A stretch of 53,887 nucleotides of DNA, taken from a virus. Below are positions 7,230 through 16,287 of the stretch, piece by piece (the stretch's first letter is position 1; each line of letters begins with the position of its first letter). The translations under genes were made by a program, and so were the position numbers. The DNA is taken from the IMG/VR virus record IMGVR_UViG_3300017749_000012, positions 1 through 53,887 of that record; one strand, written 5' to 3'. Under the pieces are notes generated by a model. It saw only the letters and a program-made list of their open reading frames with translations. It was not told the origin of the DNA and searched no databases.

Positions 7230-7457
7230 CCACTTCCCAATTGGGCAACTCATCGAAGGTGAAGCGGCTTTCACTTTGACGAAGCATCCGCATTTCCAGC
7301 ACACGTCGACTGCTTTGAGCAAGAAATCGCAACCGTGACATGCGGCCAACCGGTCCATGTATTCGCTCTTCGTTACTCGGTTTTTCCGAGCGATGTCTTT
7401 GACTGTCGTTATGACGTCGGATGCTTGCTTGGGCACCCTTGGCACTCGTCCGAACAT
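7152..7457 (-). CDS. Small cysteine-rich (zinc) phage-type protein, only clear minus-strand gene
   Basis: A 101-residue protein read on the complement. Its core has CHGC (40-43), CWKCGCF (53-59) and CPIGKW (71-76). This strongly resembles a small phage protein family with a CxxC...CxxCGC...CPxxKW arrangement, probably one or two zinc ribbons. That pattern is very unlikely to be a shadow. The upstream part (VITTVKDIARKNRVTKSEYM) is a basic helix. It converges on the two-pass membrane protein, overlapping it by 78 bases, and diverges from the next plus-strand gene with only 33 bases between starts. No clear ribosome binding site precedes its ATG, so it may be leaderless. Function unknown. Confidence 0.75.
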   Translation of the reverse strand: MFGRVPRVPKQASDVITTVKDIARKNRVTKSEYMDRLAACHGCDFLLKAVDVCWKCGCFVKVKAASPSMSCPIGKWSPSETAVDATEDNRGKHDADEVSAD

Positions 7458-7490
7458 GGTAGGTCGTCCAACTACTGCGAGAAAAGGGTT

Positions 7491-8204
7491 ATGTTCGATG
7501 TTGCTTTAGAAGCGCTCATGGGGGGAGCGGAGCGTGTCACCAAGCGTTCTTGCCCGTTCTGCCAACATCCCTCTCGTGATGAACTTGAACAGGGTATGTT
7601 GCTGGGGGAAATCTCAGCGCGGCAACTCGATGAGGACATGGGTTGGCGCTTCAACACAAGTGACCGCCACTTCCGAAATCACATGGGTCAGTTCCACATG
7701 GCTTCCAACCCGCAATGCAAGGTGTGTTCGCATCCACAGCGTGCTGATTTCGAGCAGCGTTACTTTGCCGACGGCGCTGAGTCTGATGCGATTGCTGAAG
7801 AACTGGGCATCCGTGAGGAAAGCGTCTACCATCACATGAAACATCACTTCCAACCCATGGTTCAGCGTGCTGCTGTGGCTGAAGTGGCCATGGTTGTGGG
7901 TCGAGAAGTTGACACGCTTCGCTCGAATGTCGAGCACCTTAACAGCAAACTGTCAGAATTGCTCAGCGAAGGTAGCGTGCATGAAGACGGTTTTGTCCGA
8001 GACGCTGTGTCACTGCACAAAGAAGTCAGAGAGTCCATCAAAGACCTCGTCAAAATGCAGGAGAACTGGGGCCCGACTACCGAGAACAACGAGATTCACA
8101 ACACCATTAACATCCTCAAAGTTGAATTGGGTAAGGAAAGTCCCGACTCATGGGCACGCATCCGTGAGAAACTTTTGGGCCACGTTGAGGAGGAGATTGT
8201 ATGA
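7491..8204 (+). CDS. Duplicated zinc-knuckle/HTH protein, candidate small terminase subunit
   Basis: A 237-residue protein with two similar units. Unit 1 (21-68) has CPFCQHPSRDELEQGML and a helix ending in DRHFRNHMGQF. Unit 2 (76-120) has CKVCSHPQRADFEQRYF and an HTH-like segment (AIAEELGIREESVYHHMKHHF). Residues about 145-200 are a probable coiled coil for oligomerisation. DNA-recognition helices plus a coiled coil, encoded upstream of the large terminase, are what a small terminase subunit looks like, but a plain transcription regulator is possible. The start at ATG 7491 is chosen because the longer in-frame extension back to 7335 runs antisense through the minus-strand gene and has no homology-like features. 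Confidence 0.72.
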   Translation: MFDVALEALMGGAERVTKRSCPFCQHPSRDELEQGMLLGEISARQLDEDMGWRFNTSDRHFRNHMGQFHMASNPQCKVCSHPQRADFEQRYFADGAESDAIAEELGIREESVYHHMKHHFQPMVQRAAVAEVAMVVGREVDTLRSNVEHLNSKLSELLSEGSVHEDGFVRDAVSLHKEVRESIKDLVKMQENWGPTTENNEIHNTINILKVELGKESPDSWARIREKLLGHVEEEIV

Positions 8205-8605
8205 TGGAGGTGCCTGTTCCTGACCTTTTGCAGGTCAGTCACCCCGGCTACCGCCTCGTCGTTGCTCGTCCGAATTTGCGTGAAGGAGACGTCATGAACA
8301 TCGTCGAATACGCTGAGCGAATGGCTGAGCGTTTCGAGCATTATGGGCAAGTGTGCATCACGGCGCCCTTCCTTTTTGAGATGCTCAAAAATTCGTTTCG
8401 CACGCTTCTTCATGATGATGACCCCGGTGTCGTGCTCCCCGTTCGAGAACTTGCTTCTCGTTTGCTTGAAGAGCATGAAGCGATGACGCACAGCATGATT
8501 CGGGCGTTTCCAATCAACCCAATCGTGAAGAGCGTCTACACAGATTTGAGTGAACTGCTCTATGATGCCTTTCACATGTTGACTGGAGGTGAGTGGCTTG
8601 AGTGA
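8201..8605 (+). CDS. Unknown mostly helical protein
   Basis: A 134-residue protein with no recognised motif. It appears largely alpha-helical and slightly acidic (EYAERMAERFEHYGQVC, ASRLLEEHEAMTHSMIR). It overlaps the upstream stop by four bases (ATGA), with GAGGAGGAG as a strong ribosome binding site, and overlaps the next gene slightly. Translational coupling to the candidate small terminase suggests a packaging or head-assembly accessory role, which is inference only. Confidence 0.65.
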   Translation: MMEVPVPDLLQVSHPGYRLVVARPNLREGDVMNIVEYAERMAERFEHYGQVCITAPFLFEMLKNSFRTLLHDDDPGVVLPVRELASRLLEEHEAMTHSMIRAFPINPIVKSVYTDLSELLYDAFHMLTGGEWLE

Positions 8606-10316
8606 AGGGATGATGGGTCGTGGCTCAGACACCCGCATCTACGCCCCTCGCTCTGAGTCTTCGCACATGTTCCGTGCGAACCACGAGGATGAACGCACAC
8701 CCACCGGGATGGATGATGCTCGCGACAAGGATGCTCGTATGGACAAGCGTCAGAAAAAGAAGGAGGCGGAAGATAAGGAGGACCGCAAGATTCGCCACAT
8801 CAAAGTGCGTCGCCATCACATGGGTCTTGACAAACCAGAAGAAGAACGTGAGGAGGATGAGCCTTCGTTCAAGCCTCGCACCTCACCCAGCGAACCCACT
8901 CAGCCCGCTGGTGCTGGTGGATTCCTGACCAGTCTCGCCATGCAGGCGAGAGGCCCCGGTGCTGCTGGAGGCGAGATGATTCAGATGAGTGAGGCGATGG
9001 AGCACGCTTGGTCAACTTTACTGAAAATGTCTGAGGCTGAGGCTCTTGATTACCACAGCCCTGAAAATGAAGTCGAGCGAAAATTAGCGAGAAAAGAAGC
9101 CTATGAAGGTCGTCGTATGCGATTGCGGGACGGGTTATCTCGGAAAATAAGGGGAGATGCCGTGGCAGCAGGCGACCGAAACGTCATGGCTGGTATTGAC
9201 TCACGTCTACGCTTCGCTCACAGCACTCACCCTGAGATGATTCAGCAAAGGGGCATGCTCCCTGAAGAAAAAATGCCCCCTCTACCCCTTCGCGCTGAAG
9301 AGAGAAACGAAATTGCTGACCTGCGAGATGTCGCTCGTAGAGCCGGTATGAGTCCTGAGGCGCTCTACCACAGGCGAGCCTATTCTAACACCATGCTCCC
9401 TCCCGGTCCATTCGGTGAACCTGAACAGGGGCCAGTCGACATTCAAGATTCACCCATACCGGGAATGGCTTTTGTCAACGGCCAGTTGATGAGCGACCCC
9501 CGTATCAAGAACGCCAGCGCTCCGATGGACCACGCTTGGTCTGAGATTCTCAAGTCCAAGCGAAAGGGCGAGAAGCGTCAGAAAAAGGAGCGACGTGCCA
9601 AGTGGCGCCCGTCCACTGGTAAGTTCAAGCGACCTCGCGGTGGTTACACTGGACGTTCTGGAACCTCGGCGCGTGCGAAACTCCTGTCCCGTAACCTACC
9701 GATGGGACGCAAGACAGGTCTGATGCGACCTCACCTGTCAGTGGAAATGAGTCACCGTGGTATTGCGAGCAAACAACCCATGTCCAAGGACCCTCAAGCC
9801 TACGGTCAGTGGCGCGGTTACCAAGAGCAGCAAAATATTCGTGGTCAAATCGCCCCGCAAAGCGGAGCCTCTCTACCCTTCGGGCAAGTCAGTATGCCTC
9901 GTGTTCCGCGACCTCGCTTGCACCCAGTGCGTGCTCCTCCGATTCAACCACCTCGCTTGCGTCGACCACGTCTGAGTCGACCAAAAATGCCCGGTATGGT
10001 CACCATGAGCGAGGACCCTGTTCCTGACGGTGGTCTCATCAAGGCTGGTCAGAACCACTACCTCCTCGCTGAGGCTCGCACCGCACTTCGTGAAATGCGG
10101 CAACTCATGCGCCGAATGAAGGACAAGGACAGCAAAAAGAAGAACATGGGTGCACCTGATACGGCTGGTGCAGCCTCGACGCTGCCTAAATATCCCGGCA
10201 ACAATCCGAAGCAGACGACCCGTCCTGAGGGCGCTACTGAAGATGAAACTGATGCCCGGACTTTTGGCCTTGACCCAATCGGTTATCTGACTGGTCGGGG
10301 AGGCAACCGAGCATGA
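8598..10316 (+). CDS. Basic, disordered probable virion protein with two AW..K peptides
   Basis: A protein of about 572 residues, dominated by charged and low-complexity sequence: a Lys/Glu/Asp-rich N-terminal quarter, then a very Arg/Pro-rich stretch (PRVPRPRLHPVRAPPIQPPR). It holds two copies of the recurring peptide, MSEAMEHAWSTLLK (from residue 130) and APMDHAWSEILKSK (from about 308). It also has a THPEMIQQRGM segment reminiscent of the HPAI motif of the first two full genes, and a C-terminal FGLDPIGY segment matching FGIDPSF of the first. Start is uncertain: GGTGA at 8588-8592 favours TTG 8598; GTG 8589 overlaps that site and ATG 8610 is further away. The basic composition would suit DNA binding inside the capsid. 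That is inference. Confidence 0.7.
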   Translation: MSEGMMGRGSDTRIYAPRSESSHMFRANHEDERTPTGMDDARDKDARMDKRQKKKEAEDKEDRKIRHIKVRRHHMGLDKPEEEREEDEPSFKPRTSPSEPTQPAGAGGFLTSLAMQARGPGAAGGEMIQMSEAMEHAWSTLLKMSEAEALDYHSPENEVERKLARKEAYEGRRMRLRDGLSRKIRGDAVAAGDRNVMAGIDSRLRFAHSTHPEMIQQRGMLPEEKMPPLPLRAEERNEIADLRDVARRAGMSPEALYHRRAYSNTMLPPGPFGEPEQGPVDIQDSPIPGMAFVNGQLMSDPRIKNASAPMDHAWSEILKSKRKGEKRQKKERRAKWRPSTGKFKRPRGGYTGRSGTSARAKLLSRNLPMGRKTGLMRPHLSVEMSHRGIASKQPMSKDPQAYGQWRGYQEQQNIRGQIAPQSGASLPFGQVSMPRVPRPRLHPVRAPPIQPPRLRRPRLSRPKMPGMVTMSEDPVPDGGLIKAGQNHYLLAEARTALREMRQLMRRMKDKDSKKKNMGAPDTAGAASTLPKYPGNNPKQTTRPEGATEDETDARTFGLDPIGYLTGRGGNRA

Positions 10317-12610
10317 GGTTCGTTCGCATCGTCAAGTCTGCGGACATCATTCTGAAAGGTCATGGGAACTATGCTTTCTATGGGGGTGTCCCCCATCTCT
10401 TGTCAAATCCACCGCCTGAAGCATTCAGTGGTGACCCGAACACGCCTGACGTTCCGTTGTTCGCGCACTACGGTTCGTATCGACCTCACTCTTCAGGTCA
10501 TCCCGGTATGGGTGAATTAATCCCCGGCTCTTTCCGTCGAGGTAAGCATGGAGAAATGGCCTACCACACTGATGGTTTCGACCACCATCACGGCCATGAC
10601 GCAGTGTGGCATCACCTCGGAGAAGCGCTTGCTGGGAAGGGGCTCGACCCAGCCGAGGCGAAGAATATCCTTCAACGAGCCATTGACGAATACAACGCTG
10701 CTCACAAAGATGAGAGCAGGCATCATCACCTTCCTGACGTTGATTCTATGGAGTGGCGCAAAATTAAGGCTACACCTTACAACGGGAACATGGAGCCTAC
10801 TCGTCGGCCAAACACGAGCGTTGACGGTCACTTTACGACAGCCTTTACCAATCGCCCAAACCGTCAAGAAAAAGTCGGACACTTCATCGAATCCTATTCT
10901 ATTCCCTATCACTCTCAACTTAAGCGCATCATTCAGGAGATGGGACTCGACACTATCGCCAATACTGAATGGGCTTCGAGAGGGCATCTCTCAATCGACG
11001 ATGCTCATCCCGCTGGTCGACGTCTTAAGGGACGCGGCGGTGACATCATTGGACCTCGTGGTGAACTACCGGATTCGCACATCACGAACGCCCCCGGCGG
11101 CGTCAATTTCGACCCCGCCTTCGACCAAATACAATCATGGTCGGTTATTCGACACGCTCCTGACCTCATGCACTACAAACTGGCCCGTCAGCAAACACCT
11201 GCGGCGGAAACCATGCGTAGCGCACGAGGGCACATCAAGCAAGCGCTTAAGCGGGCTGCTGAAAACCCTGAAATCGTCCCTGACGTGATGGTGCCCATCA
11301 ATACAGCGCAAACCTCAGGTGGCACCAACTACTCGATGCAGTCACTCAAAAGCGTGCTTCAAAGTGAAGAGATGACAAAAAATCTTCTCGGGGAGTTGGG
11401 TAGAACATCTGCGCTTACTGCTCTCTTTGGGCGTCTTAAGTCAGGTGGGCAAACTCGCCCTAACTCAGGGGCTCGAATTTTCAATCACTTGCTTGACGCG
11501 TTTGGTGGTGACCCTGATGAAGAAGGGAATCGAACGAAATATGACAACCTGATGCAACACGCGCTTCAAGGGCAACACGTCCCCCTTGAGCCTGAGTTTA
11601 TGTCAGGAAATAAACACCCGACGAAAAACGGGAGCACTCACAAAAATATGGCTCAAATGTATGTGAAGGCTATGCTTTCAGGGGCTCATGAAGATGGCAC
11701 GAGCAATCTTCGCCACTATAGTCCTGAGCCCGAGATTCTTCAGCAACTCGGCGTTAGCCACGAGGGCATCGAGCAAGAAAATGTCGATGCTCGACGTCAA
11801 GCCATTGAGGGTATTGCTACTATGATGGCTCGCGCATTCGGTCACGATGAGCATCGTGATGTGCCCGAGCAACTTCCCGAAGGCGGTCTTGCTGGACGCA
11901 CAGTGATGGGTTACCCTGACGAACTCATCGAAGCAATCCCCGGTCACGTCCCTTATTTCACTGACTTGGCTATGTCGACCACGGCTATGGCTTCAACGCC
12001 AACTCGTCCTGAACCCGCTCCTCGTCGCCCCGTTACTCAGAACGAACCTCTTCCTCCTGCTGGGACACCCCCCGTGGCAAGAGACCCAAGCAGGCAAGTG
12101 GCAGTTCGTGGCGCGAATGCTATGCCTCTCGGGCAACTGACACCTGAGCAGCAAGCCGCTCGAGCAGGTGTTGGTCAAGCCGACCCCGCAACGCTCCGCC
12201 AGTTTATGGGAATGACAGGGTTTGGGCCAACGGCAGGAACTGGTGCCCTGACTCCTCAGGAACAACAGTTCCAGCAATCATTCGGTGACCCTCGTCAACG
12301 TTTGCTTACTGAATACATGAAAAGCCAAGACAACGTGCTTCCCGAAACCGACCGATTGATGAAGGCGATGGAGAGCATGCAGCGCGACGCTGCTTTGCTT
12401 GAGACACGCGTTGTGAAAAATGCCCTACCTCGCCCAGTCAACATTGCAGATGAGCACGGGGTGCGCTATCTTGCCAAGCACATGGGCCTCACTCCAGTGG
12501 ATGTCCGCTCCATCGCTCATCAAATGGGTGACTGGGAACGTATTGCCAAGCGACTGAACGTCTCATCTGACGTAGTGAAGGTTGTCAAAATCAGTGTAGG
12601 GGGCATCTGA
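10313..12610 (+). CDS. Large unknown protein, probable internal virion protein
   Basis: A 765-residue protein starting in an ATGA overlap with the previous gene. The N-terminal half is histidine-rich (DGFDHHHGHDAVWHHLGEAL); the middle is helical. A Pro/Gln/Thr-rich linker lies at about 560-680. The end (YLAKHMGLTPVDVRSIAHQM, then GDWERIAKRLNVSSDVVKVV) looks like two small helical units that could be HTH-like. No enzyme family is recognised. The composition resembles the N-terminal part of the 1818-residue protein at 21471, so the two may be distant relatives. The position between the candidate small and large terminases suggests a head or internal protein. Confidence 0.7.
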   Translation: MRFVRIVKSADIILKGHGNYAFYGGVPHLLSNPPPEAFSGDPNTPDVPLFAHYGSYRPHSSGHPGMGELIPGSFRRGKHGEMAYHTDGFDHHHGHDAVWHHLGEALAGKGLDPAEAKNILQRAIDEYNAAHKDESRHHHLPDVDSMEWRKIKATPYNGNMEPTRRPNTSVDGHFTTAFTNRPNRQEKVGHFIESYSIPYHSQLKRIIQEMGLDTIANTEWASRGHLSIDDAHPAGRRLKGRGGDIIGPRGELPDSHITNAPGGVNFDPAFDQIQSWSVIRHAPDLMHYKLARQQTPAAETMRSARGHIKQALKRAAENPEIVPDVMVPINTAQTSGGTNYSMQSLKSVLQSEEMTKNLLGELGRTSALTALFGRLKSGGQTRPNSGARIFNHLLDAFGGDPDEEGNRTKYDNLMQHALQGQHVPLEPEFMSGNKHPTKNGSTHKNMAQMYVKAMLSGAHEDGTSNLRHYSPEPEILQQLGVSHEGIEQENVDARRQAIEGIATMMARAFGHDEHRDVPEQLPEGGLAGRTVMGYPDELIEAIPGHVPYFTDLAMSTTAMASTPTRPEPAPRRPVTQNEPLPPAGTPPVARDPSRQVAVRGANAMPLGQLTPEQQAARAGVGQADPATLRQFMGMTGFGPTAGTGALTPQEQQFQQSFGDPRQRLLTEYMKSQDNVLPETDRLMKAMESMQRDAALLETRVVKNALPRPVNIADEHGVRYLAKHMGLTPVDVRSIAHQMGDWERIAKRLNVSSDVVKVVKISVGGI

Positions 12611-13866
12611 TGAGCAAGGTCCTCGTGCGAAAGGCCATCGAGCCTGTTGTCAACATCGGGAGCAGTGGTCCTGAGTTGGCTTTTCAACAAACGCTTGGAC
12701 GCAACTCTACAGACAAGAAATTGCCTGACAGGGGTCCGCTCGACCGCGAGACTCCGCTTGACGCATCGACTGCTCGTCATCAAGCCCGCGAGGCTGAGGC
12801 GGCGCTGGCTCAGGATTACAGCATGAGCCCACAGGAGTATTTCCTCGCAAATCAAAACAGGCCAGCGACTGAAGTTGACATGGACGAATACACTCGTGGA
12901 CGTCTTCAGGCCCAACGTAGGGCGAAAGAGGGGCAACCTCGCTCATACGCTGAACGCTATGGTGCTGATGCCTACGACCGCTTCACAAACAGTCAGAAAA
13001 CCTACAATCAACCGATTTCACATGAAGTCAGGGAGCGAGCGAACTTACGAGGCGCAAGAGCAGCAGATGTTGGTGTTCGCGGACGTCAGTTTGGGCGTGG
13101 GGTCGCTGGAGCGCTTGCTGGTCTTTCCTTCCTCGGTGGTCTTGAATCAGCAGGAGCGGCTGGCGCCGGTCTTGAGCAAGGCATTGGTGGTGGTGCGTTA
13201 CGAGCGCAAGCCACCTACGGACAAGCCGCACCTATGCTGACAAACATAGGTGGAGAGGCAGGCGCTCGTCTTGGCGCAGGGAGCGTCGGTGTAAGAGAGA
13301 GAGTGGATGAAGCGCGTGCAGCACAAGCAGCGCGAGCCGCCGCTCGACAACCTGTCGCCGTAGCAGCGCCCACCGTTGAGCCGCCTACTCAGCAAAGGTC
13401 ACAAATGACGTCTCCCTATTCCGACTATAGCGTTGAGCAGTTGGAGTCGATTCTCTCACACAACATGCCGGGAGCGTTACCTACCCATGAGGCAGCGTTA
13501 GTGGGGGCTCGTCGCCGAGCATCTCCTACGACAGCAAACCGACCCTTCGACATGCGAGGTGGTGCCTACAACGCCGATGTGTTCGAGCCTGTGCCTCAAT
13601 TTAACCCAGCATCACAAGCGCCCGGTGCCCCGGCAGGTCAAACTAACCTCACCTCTCTCATTGGTATTCAGCCCGCTCAGCCTAACGTGGCTGAGCCTAT
13701 GACCGCCGCTCCGATACCCACGACGGCAACAGGTATGGCGGCGGCTTTCCAACCACAGCAACAGGGAAGTGAGCCTGCTCCTCCTGCGGGTGGAGTCAAG
13801 GCTACTCAAGAACAAGCAAAGAGACTACAAGAGGGCTTTATGGGGGGAATGAACGGTGGGGAGTGA
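12610..13866 (+). CDS. Ala/Gly/Gln/Pro-rich low-complexity protein
   Basis: A 418-residue protein starting at ATG 12610, overlapping the previous TGA by one base. It has a polar helical N-terminal third (ARHQAREAEAALAQDYSM) and a small-residue hydrophobic stretch near 155-200 (VAGALAGLSFLGGLESAGAA) that could insert into membrane. The long Ala/Pro/Gln/Thr tail is probably disordered. Such composition is common in ejected internal or membrane-active virion proteins, but no family is recognised. It overlaps the large terminase start by 11 bases. Confidence 0.68.
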   Translation: MSKVLVRKAIEPVVNIGSSGPELAFQQTLGRNSTDKKLPDRGPLDRETPLDASTARHQAREAEAALAQDYSMSPQEYFLANQNRPATEVDMDEYTRGRLQAQRRAKEGQPRSYAERYGADAYDRFTNSQKTYNQPISHEVRERANLRGARAADVGVRGRQFGRGVAGALAGLSFLGGLESAGAAGAGLEQGIGGGALRAQATYGQAAPMLTNIGGEAGARLGAGSVGVRERVDEARAAQAARAAARQPVAVAAPTVEPPTQQRSQMTSPYSDYSVEQLESILSHNMPGALPTHEAALVGARRRASPTTANRPFDMRGGAYNADVFEPVPQFNPASQAPGAPAGQTNLTSLIGIQPAQPNVAEPMTAAPIPTTATGMAAAFQPQQQGSEPAPPAGGVKATQEQAKRLQEGFMGGMNGGE

Positions 13867-15343
13867 CAAGTCCGCTGAAATGCAGACACTTGTCCTTGAG
13901 ATGGACAAGAAGATGTCCACTCGCTCTTTCAAATACTTCTTTGAGACGGTGTTAGGGTTCGACTACGCCGACCATCACGGCATGTGGGATAAGGGGTTGA
14001 GCGACAACCGCTACTATTGCGTGAAAGCAAGTCGCGACCATGGCAAGTCCGTGTTCTTCATGTCTTACGCGCTGTGGATTGCGGCATTCAAACCCGGCAC
14101 GCACATCATGATTTTCTCTCACTCGTTGGAACAGACGCTCGAGCACATGCGTTTCATTCGACAGAACATTCAGAACTCGCCGTGCCTAAAGGAACTGATT
14201 CCTTCGGGCAAACCGTGGCGCAAGACCTACTTTGAGTTCACCAACGGTAGCCGTATCATGGCAAAGTCCGTCGGCGGGGGAACTCGTGGATTCCACCCTG
14301 ATGTTGTTCTCTGTGACGACATTTTGTGGGGCACTACTGGGTCTGAATTACAGCGTGCAGCAGACTGGTTCTACGGTGTTCTACTCCCTGTGCTCCACCA
14401 CACCGGTCGTCTGATGATGGTCGGCACACCTTTCAGTTACAACGACTTGTATGCTCAACTTGAGAAGACTGAGACCTTCCAAGTGGAAACTTACCCTGCC
14501 ATCAATCGTGAAGGTGAAGCGTTGTGGCCTGAGCGCTGGGACCTTGAGTCTCTCGACCAACGGCGTATGACGATGCCTGCCATTCAATTCACACGCGAAT
14601 ATCTGTGTGAACCGATTCACGACGTTGCCAGCATGTTCCCAATGGCACTCCTTGAGAAGGCACGCGACCATAATCTGAAACTCTTGGATGTAGCCGACAG
14701 TGAATACGATGAGAACGGTGACCGCGTCGGTGTTCTTGGTCATCACTTCGTGGGTTGGGACACGGCCATCGCATCGGACAAGAACGCTGACTACACGGCC
14801 ATGACTGTCTTGCGCACGTTGCCTGATGAGGACATCAAGCAAATCGTTGGTATTGTGCACGAGCAGGGTATGGGGTCTGCAGCGCAGAAGCGTGCCATCA
14901 TCATCCTCAACAACAAGTTTCAGCCTGACCTCATCGAACTTGAGGGTAACAACTTCCAGCGGATGTTTGCCATGGAACTGCAAGACATCCGTCAAGACAT
15001 TCCGATTCGCACCTTCATGACTACGCGCACCCGTAAGGAGAGCCTCTTCATGTCGCTGCTCATGGCGTTTGAGCAGGGCCAAATCAAAACGCCCTACGGC
15101 GATGACCGCTCCAAGCGTTTCACGCACAAACTCGAAGAGGAGTTGACTCGTTTTGGTATGCAAAAGAGCGGACGCCTCGAAAGCGTCGGTGTTCACGATG
15201 ACCTCGCCATGAGCCTCGCTCTTGCTAATTGGGCGACCAAGGAGTTCAGGGGCAGTGTCATTATGTTGGATGACTTCATGCCCGGATTCGACGAGTGGTT
15301 GACGGGCAAGCCCCGCAAGAAAGATGGATGGATGATACCATGA
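13856..15343 (+). CDS. terL: Terminase large subunit (DNA-packaging ATPase/nuclease)
   Basis: A 495-residue packaging motor. The N-terminal ATPase shows a Walker A-like ASRDHGKS (58-65), a Walker B DVVLCDD ending at D154-D155 that would supply the catalytic acidic residue, and a coupling motif VGTPF. The C-terminal RNase H-like nuclease shows FVGWDTAIASDKNADYTA (D302), LIELEGNN (E361 or E363) and GVHDDLAMSLALA near 446. The length is normal for tailed viruses. It cuts and translocates DNA into the prohead at the portal. GTG 13856 follows a G-rich run; ATG 13880 is a possible shorter start. It overlaps the previous gene by 11 bases and the next by four. Confidence 0.95.
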   Translation: MGSDKSAEMQTLVLEMDKKMSTRSFKYFFETVLGFDYADHHGMWDKGLSDNRYYCVKASRDHGKSVFFMSYALWIAAFKPGTHIMIFSHSLEQTLEHMRFIRQNIQNSPCLKELIPSGKPWRKTYFEFTNGSRIMAKSVGGGTRGFHPDVVLCDDILWGTTGSELQRAADWFYGVLLPVLHHTGRLMMVGTPFSYNDLYAQLEKTETFQVETYPAINREGEALWPERWDLESLDQRRMTMPAIQFTREYLCEPIHDVASMFPMALLEKARDHNLKLLDVADSEYDENGDRVGVLGHHFVGWDTAIASDKNADYTAMTVLRTLPDEDIKQIVGIVHEQGMGSAAQKRAIIILNNKFQPDLIELEGNNFQRMFAMELQDIRQDIPIRTFMTTRTRKESLFMSLLMAFEQGQIKTPYGDDRSKRFTHKLEEELTRFGMQKSGRLESVGVHDDLAMSLALANWATKEFRGSVIMLDDFMPGFDEWLTGKPRKKDGWMIP

Positions 15344-16287
15344 AAGAAGAGAAAGTTGGAAAGAAGCCCAAAGGCGCAGTGCTCGTCATCTCAATCGGCA
15401 AGCCGTCAGACAAGAGTCCCATGCGTGCTGCTGACCCTGATACGAAAGAGAAGGCTGAGCGCAATCCTCCTGCCTTCTTATCCAAAGCCACTCCGGCTGA
15501 ACTCATGGGGGAAGCCGAGCGAATGCGCGGAGCCGGTGAGAAGGGTCATGCTCGACGCTTTGCTGATGTTGCTTCTCAAATGGAGAGGGGCCCTGCACTT
15601 AGGGAGTCAACCATCGAGCGACTTGGGACTGAAGCATCTCAATTGCTGGGTGATGATGAAGATGACCGTGAGGCTTTTGCTCGCTTCCTCTACGGTGAGG
15701 GTAAGCGAGGCGCAGATTACCAAGACATGCGTATCAATCCGAGTCTCTACGACCCCAGCGCTCGTCGACGTTTCATGAAGGTCATGTCTCAGATGGAGCG
15801 ACAAAAGGGACGCGCCGAAGCCATGGAGTCTGAAGGGCAGGAACAATTGCAGGCGCTTCGCGCCGAAGACCCAACACGGTTCTTTGCTGACCAAGACATG
15901 GTGCAACGGGCACTCGACAACCTCGAAGCACTTGATGCGTTGCAGAAGGGTGCAGCAGTCGATTTTTGCTCGTGTTGCACACCCAGTGAAATTGCTTGGG
16001 CCATCGCGAAAGCCAAGAAGAAGTCCAAGCCCTTTCACGGTTATAATCCGAATCGCCATCACAAGAAGGGTGGGTTGAACGCTAAGGGTCGTGCAAAAGC
16101 CAAGCGCGAGACTGGAGCGAACCTTAAGCCACCTGTTACTACCAAACCGAGCAAACTCAAACCCGGCTCCAAGAAAGCCAAGCGTCGCAAATCGTTCTGC
16201 GCTCGCATGGGTGGCATGAAGGGACCAACGTCCAAGAAGGGCAAACTCACACCGAAAGGTGCTGCACTGAGAAGGTGGAATTGTTGA
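15340..16287 (+). CDS. Probable virion protein with C-terminal phage DUF6321-like basic domain
   Basis: A 315-residue protein starting in an ATGA overlap with the terminase stop. Residues 1-205 are charged helices. A FCSCC cysteine cluster is followed at 216-226 by SEIAWAIAKAK, another AW..K peptide. The end is a lysine-rich domain: GRAKAKRETGANLKPPV, then AKRRKSFCARMGGM and a terminal LRRWNC. I recognise this as the phage domain usually called DUF6321, found at protein C-termini in many tailed viruses; its function is not established. The domain is seen in the sequence; a role in binding packaged DNA is inferred from the charge. Confidence 0.78.
   Translation: MKEEKVGKKPKGAVLVISIGKPSDKSPMRAADPDTKEKAERNPPAFLSKATPAELMGEAERMRGAGEKGHARRFADVASQMERGPALRESTIERLGTEASQLLGDDEDDREAFARFLYGEGKRGADYQDMRINPSLYDPSARRRFMKVMSQMERQKGRAEAMESEGQEQLQALRAEDPTRFFADQDMVQRALDNLEALDALQKGAAVDFCSCCTPSEIAWAIAKAKKKSKPFHGYNPNRHHKKGGLNAKGRAKAKRETGANLKPPVTTKPSKLKPGSKKAKRRKSFCARMGGMKGPTSKKGKLTPKGAALRRWNC

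Noticed and set aside
7335-7490. N-terminal extension of the zinc-knuckle/HTH protein back to 7335
   Set aside because: The extension runs antisense through the minus-strand zinc gene and its translation looks random; ATG 7491 is the better start.
13120-13210. Glycine/alanine-rich stretch as a definite transmembrane segment
   Set aside because: VAGALAGLSFLGGLESAGAA is broken by Glu and Gly and is only weakly hydrophobic, so it is described as possible rather than called.
14381-15196. A 271-codon minus-strand frame
   Set aside because: It is antisense to the terminase nuclease region, whose motifs are clear; the antisense product shows no recognisable pattern.
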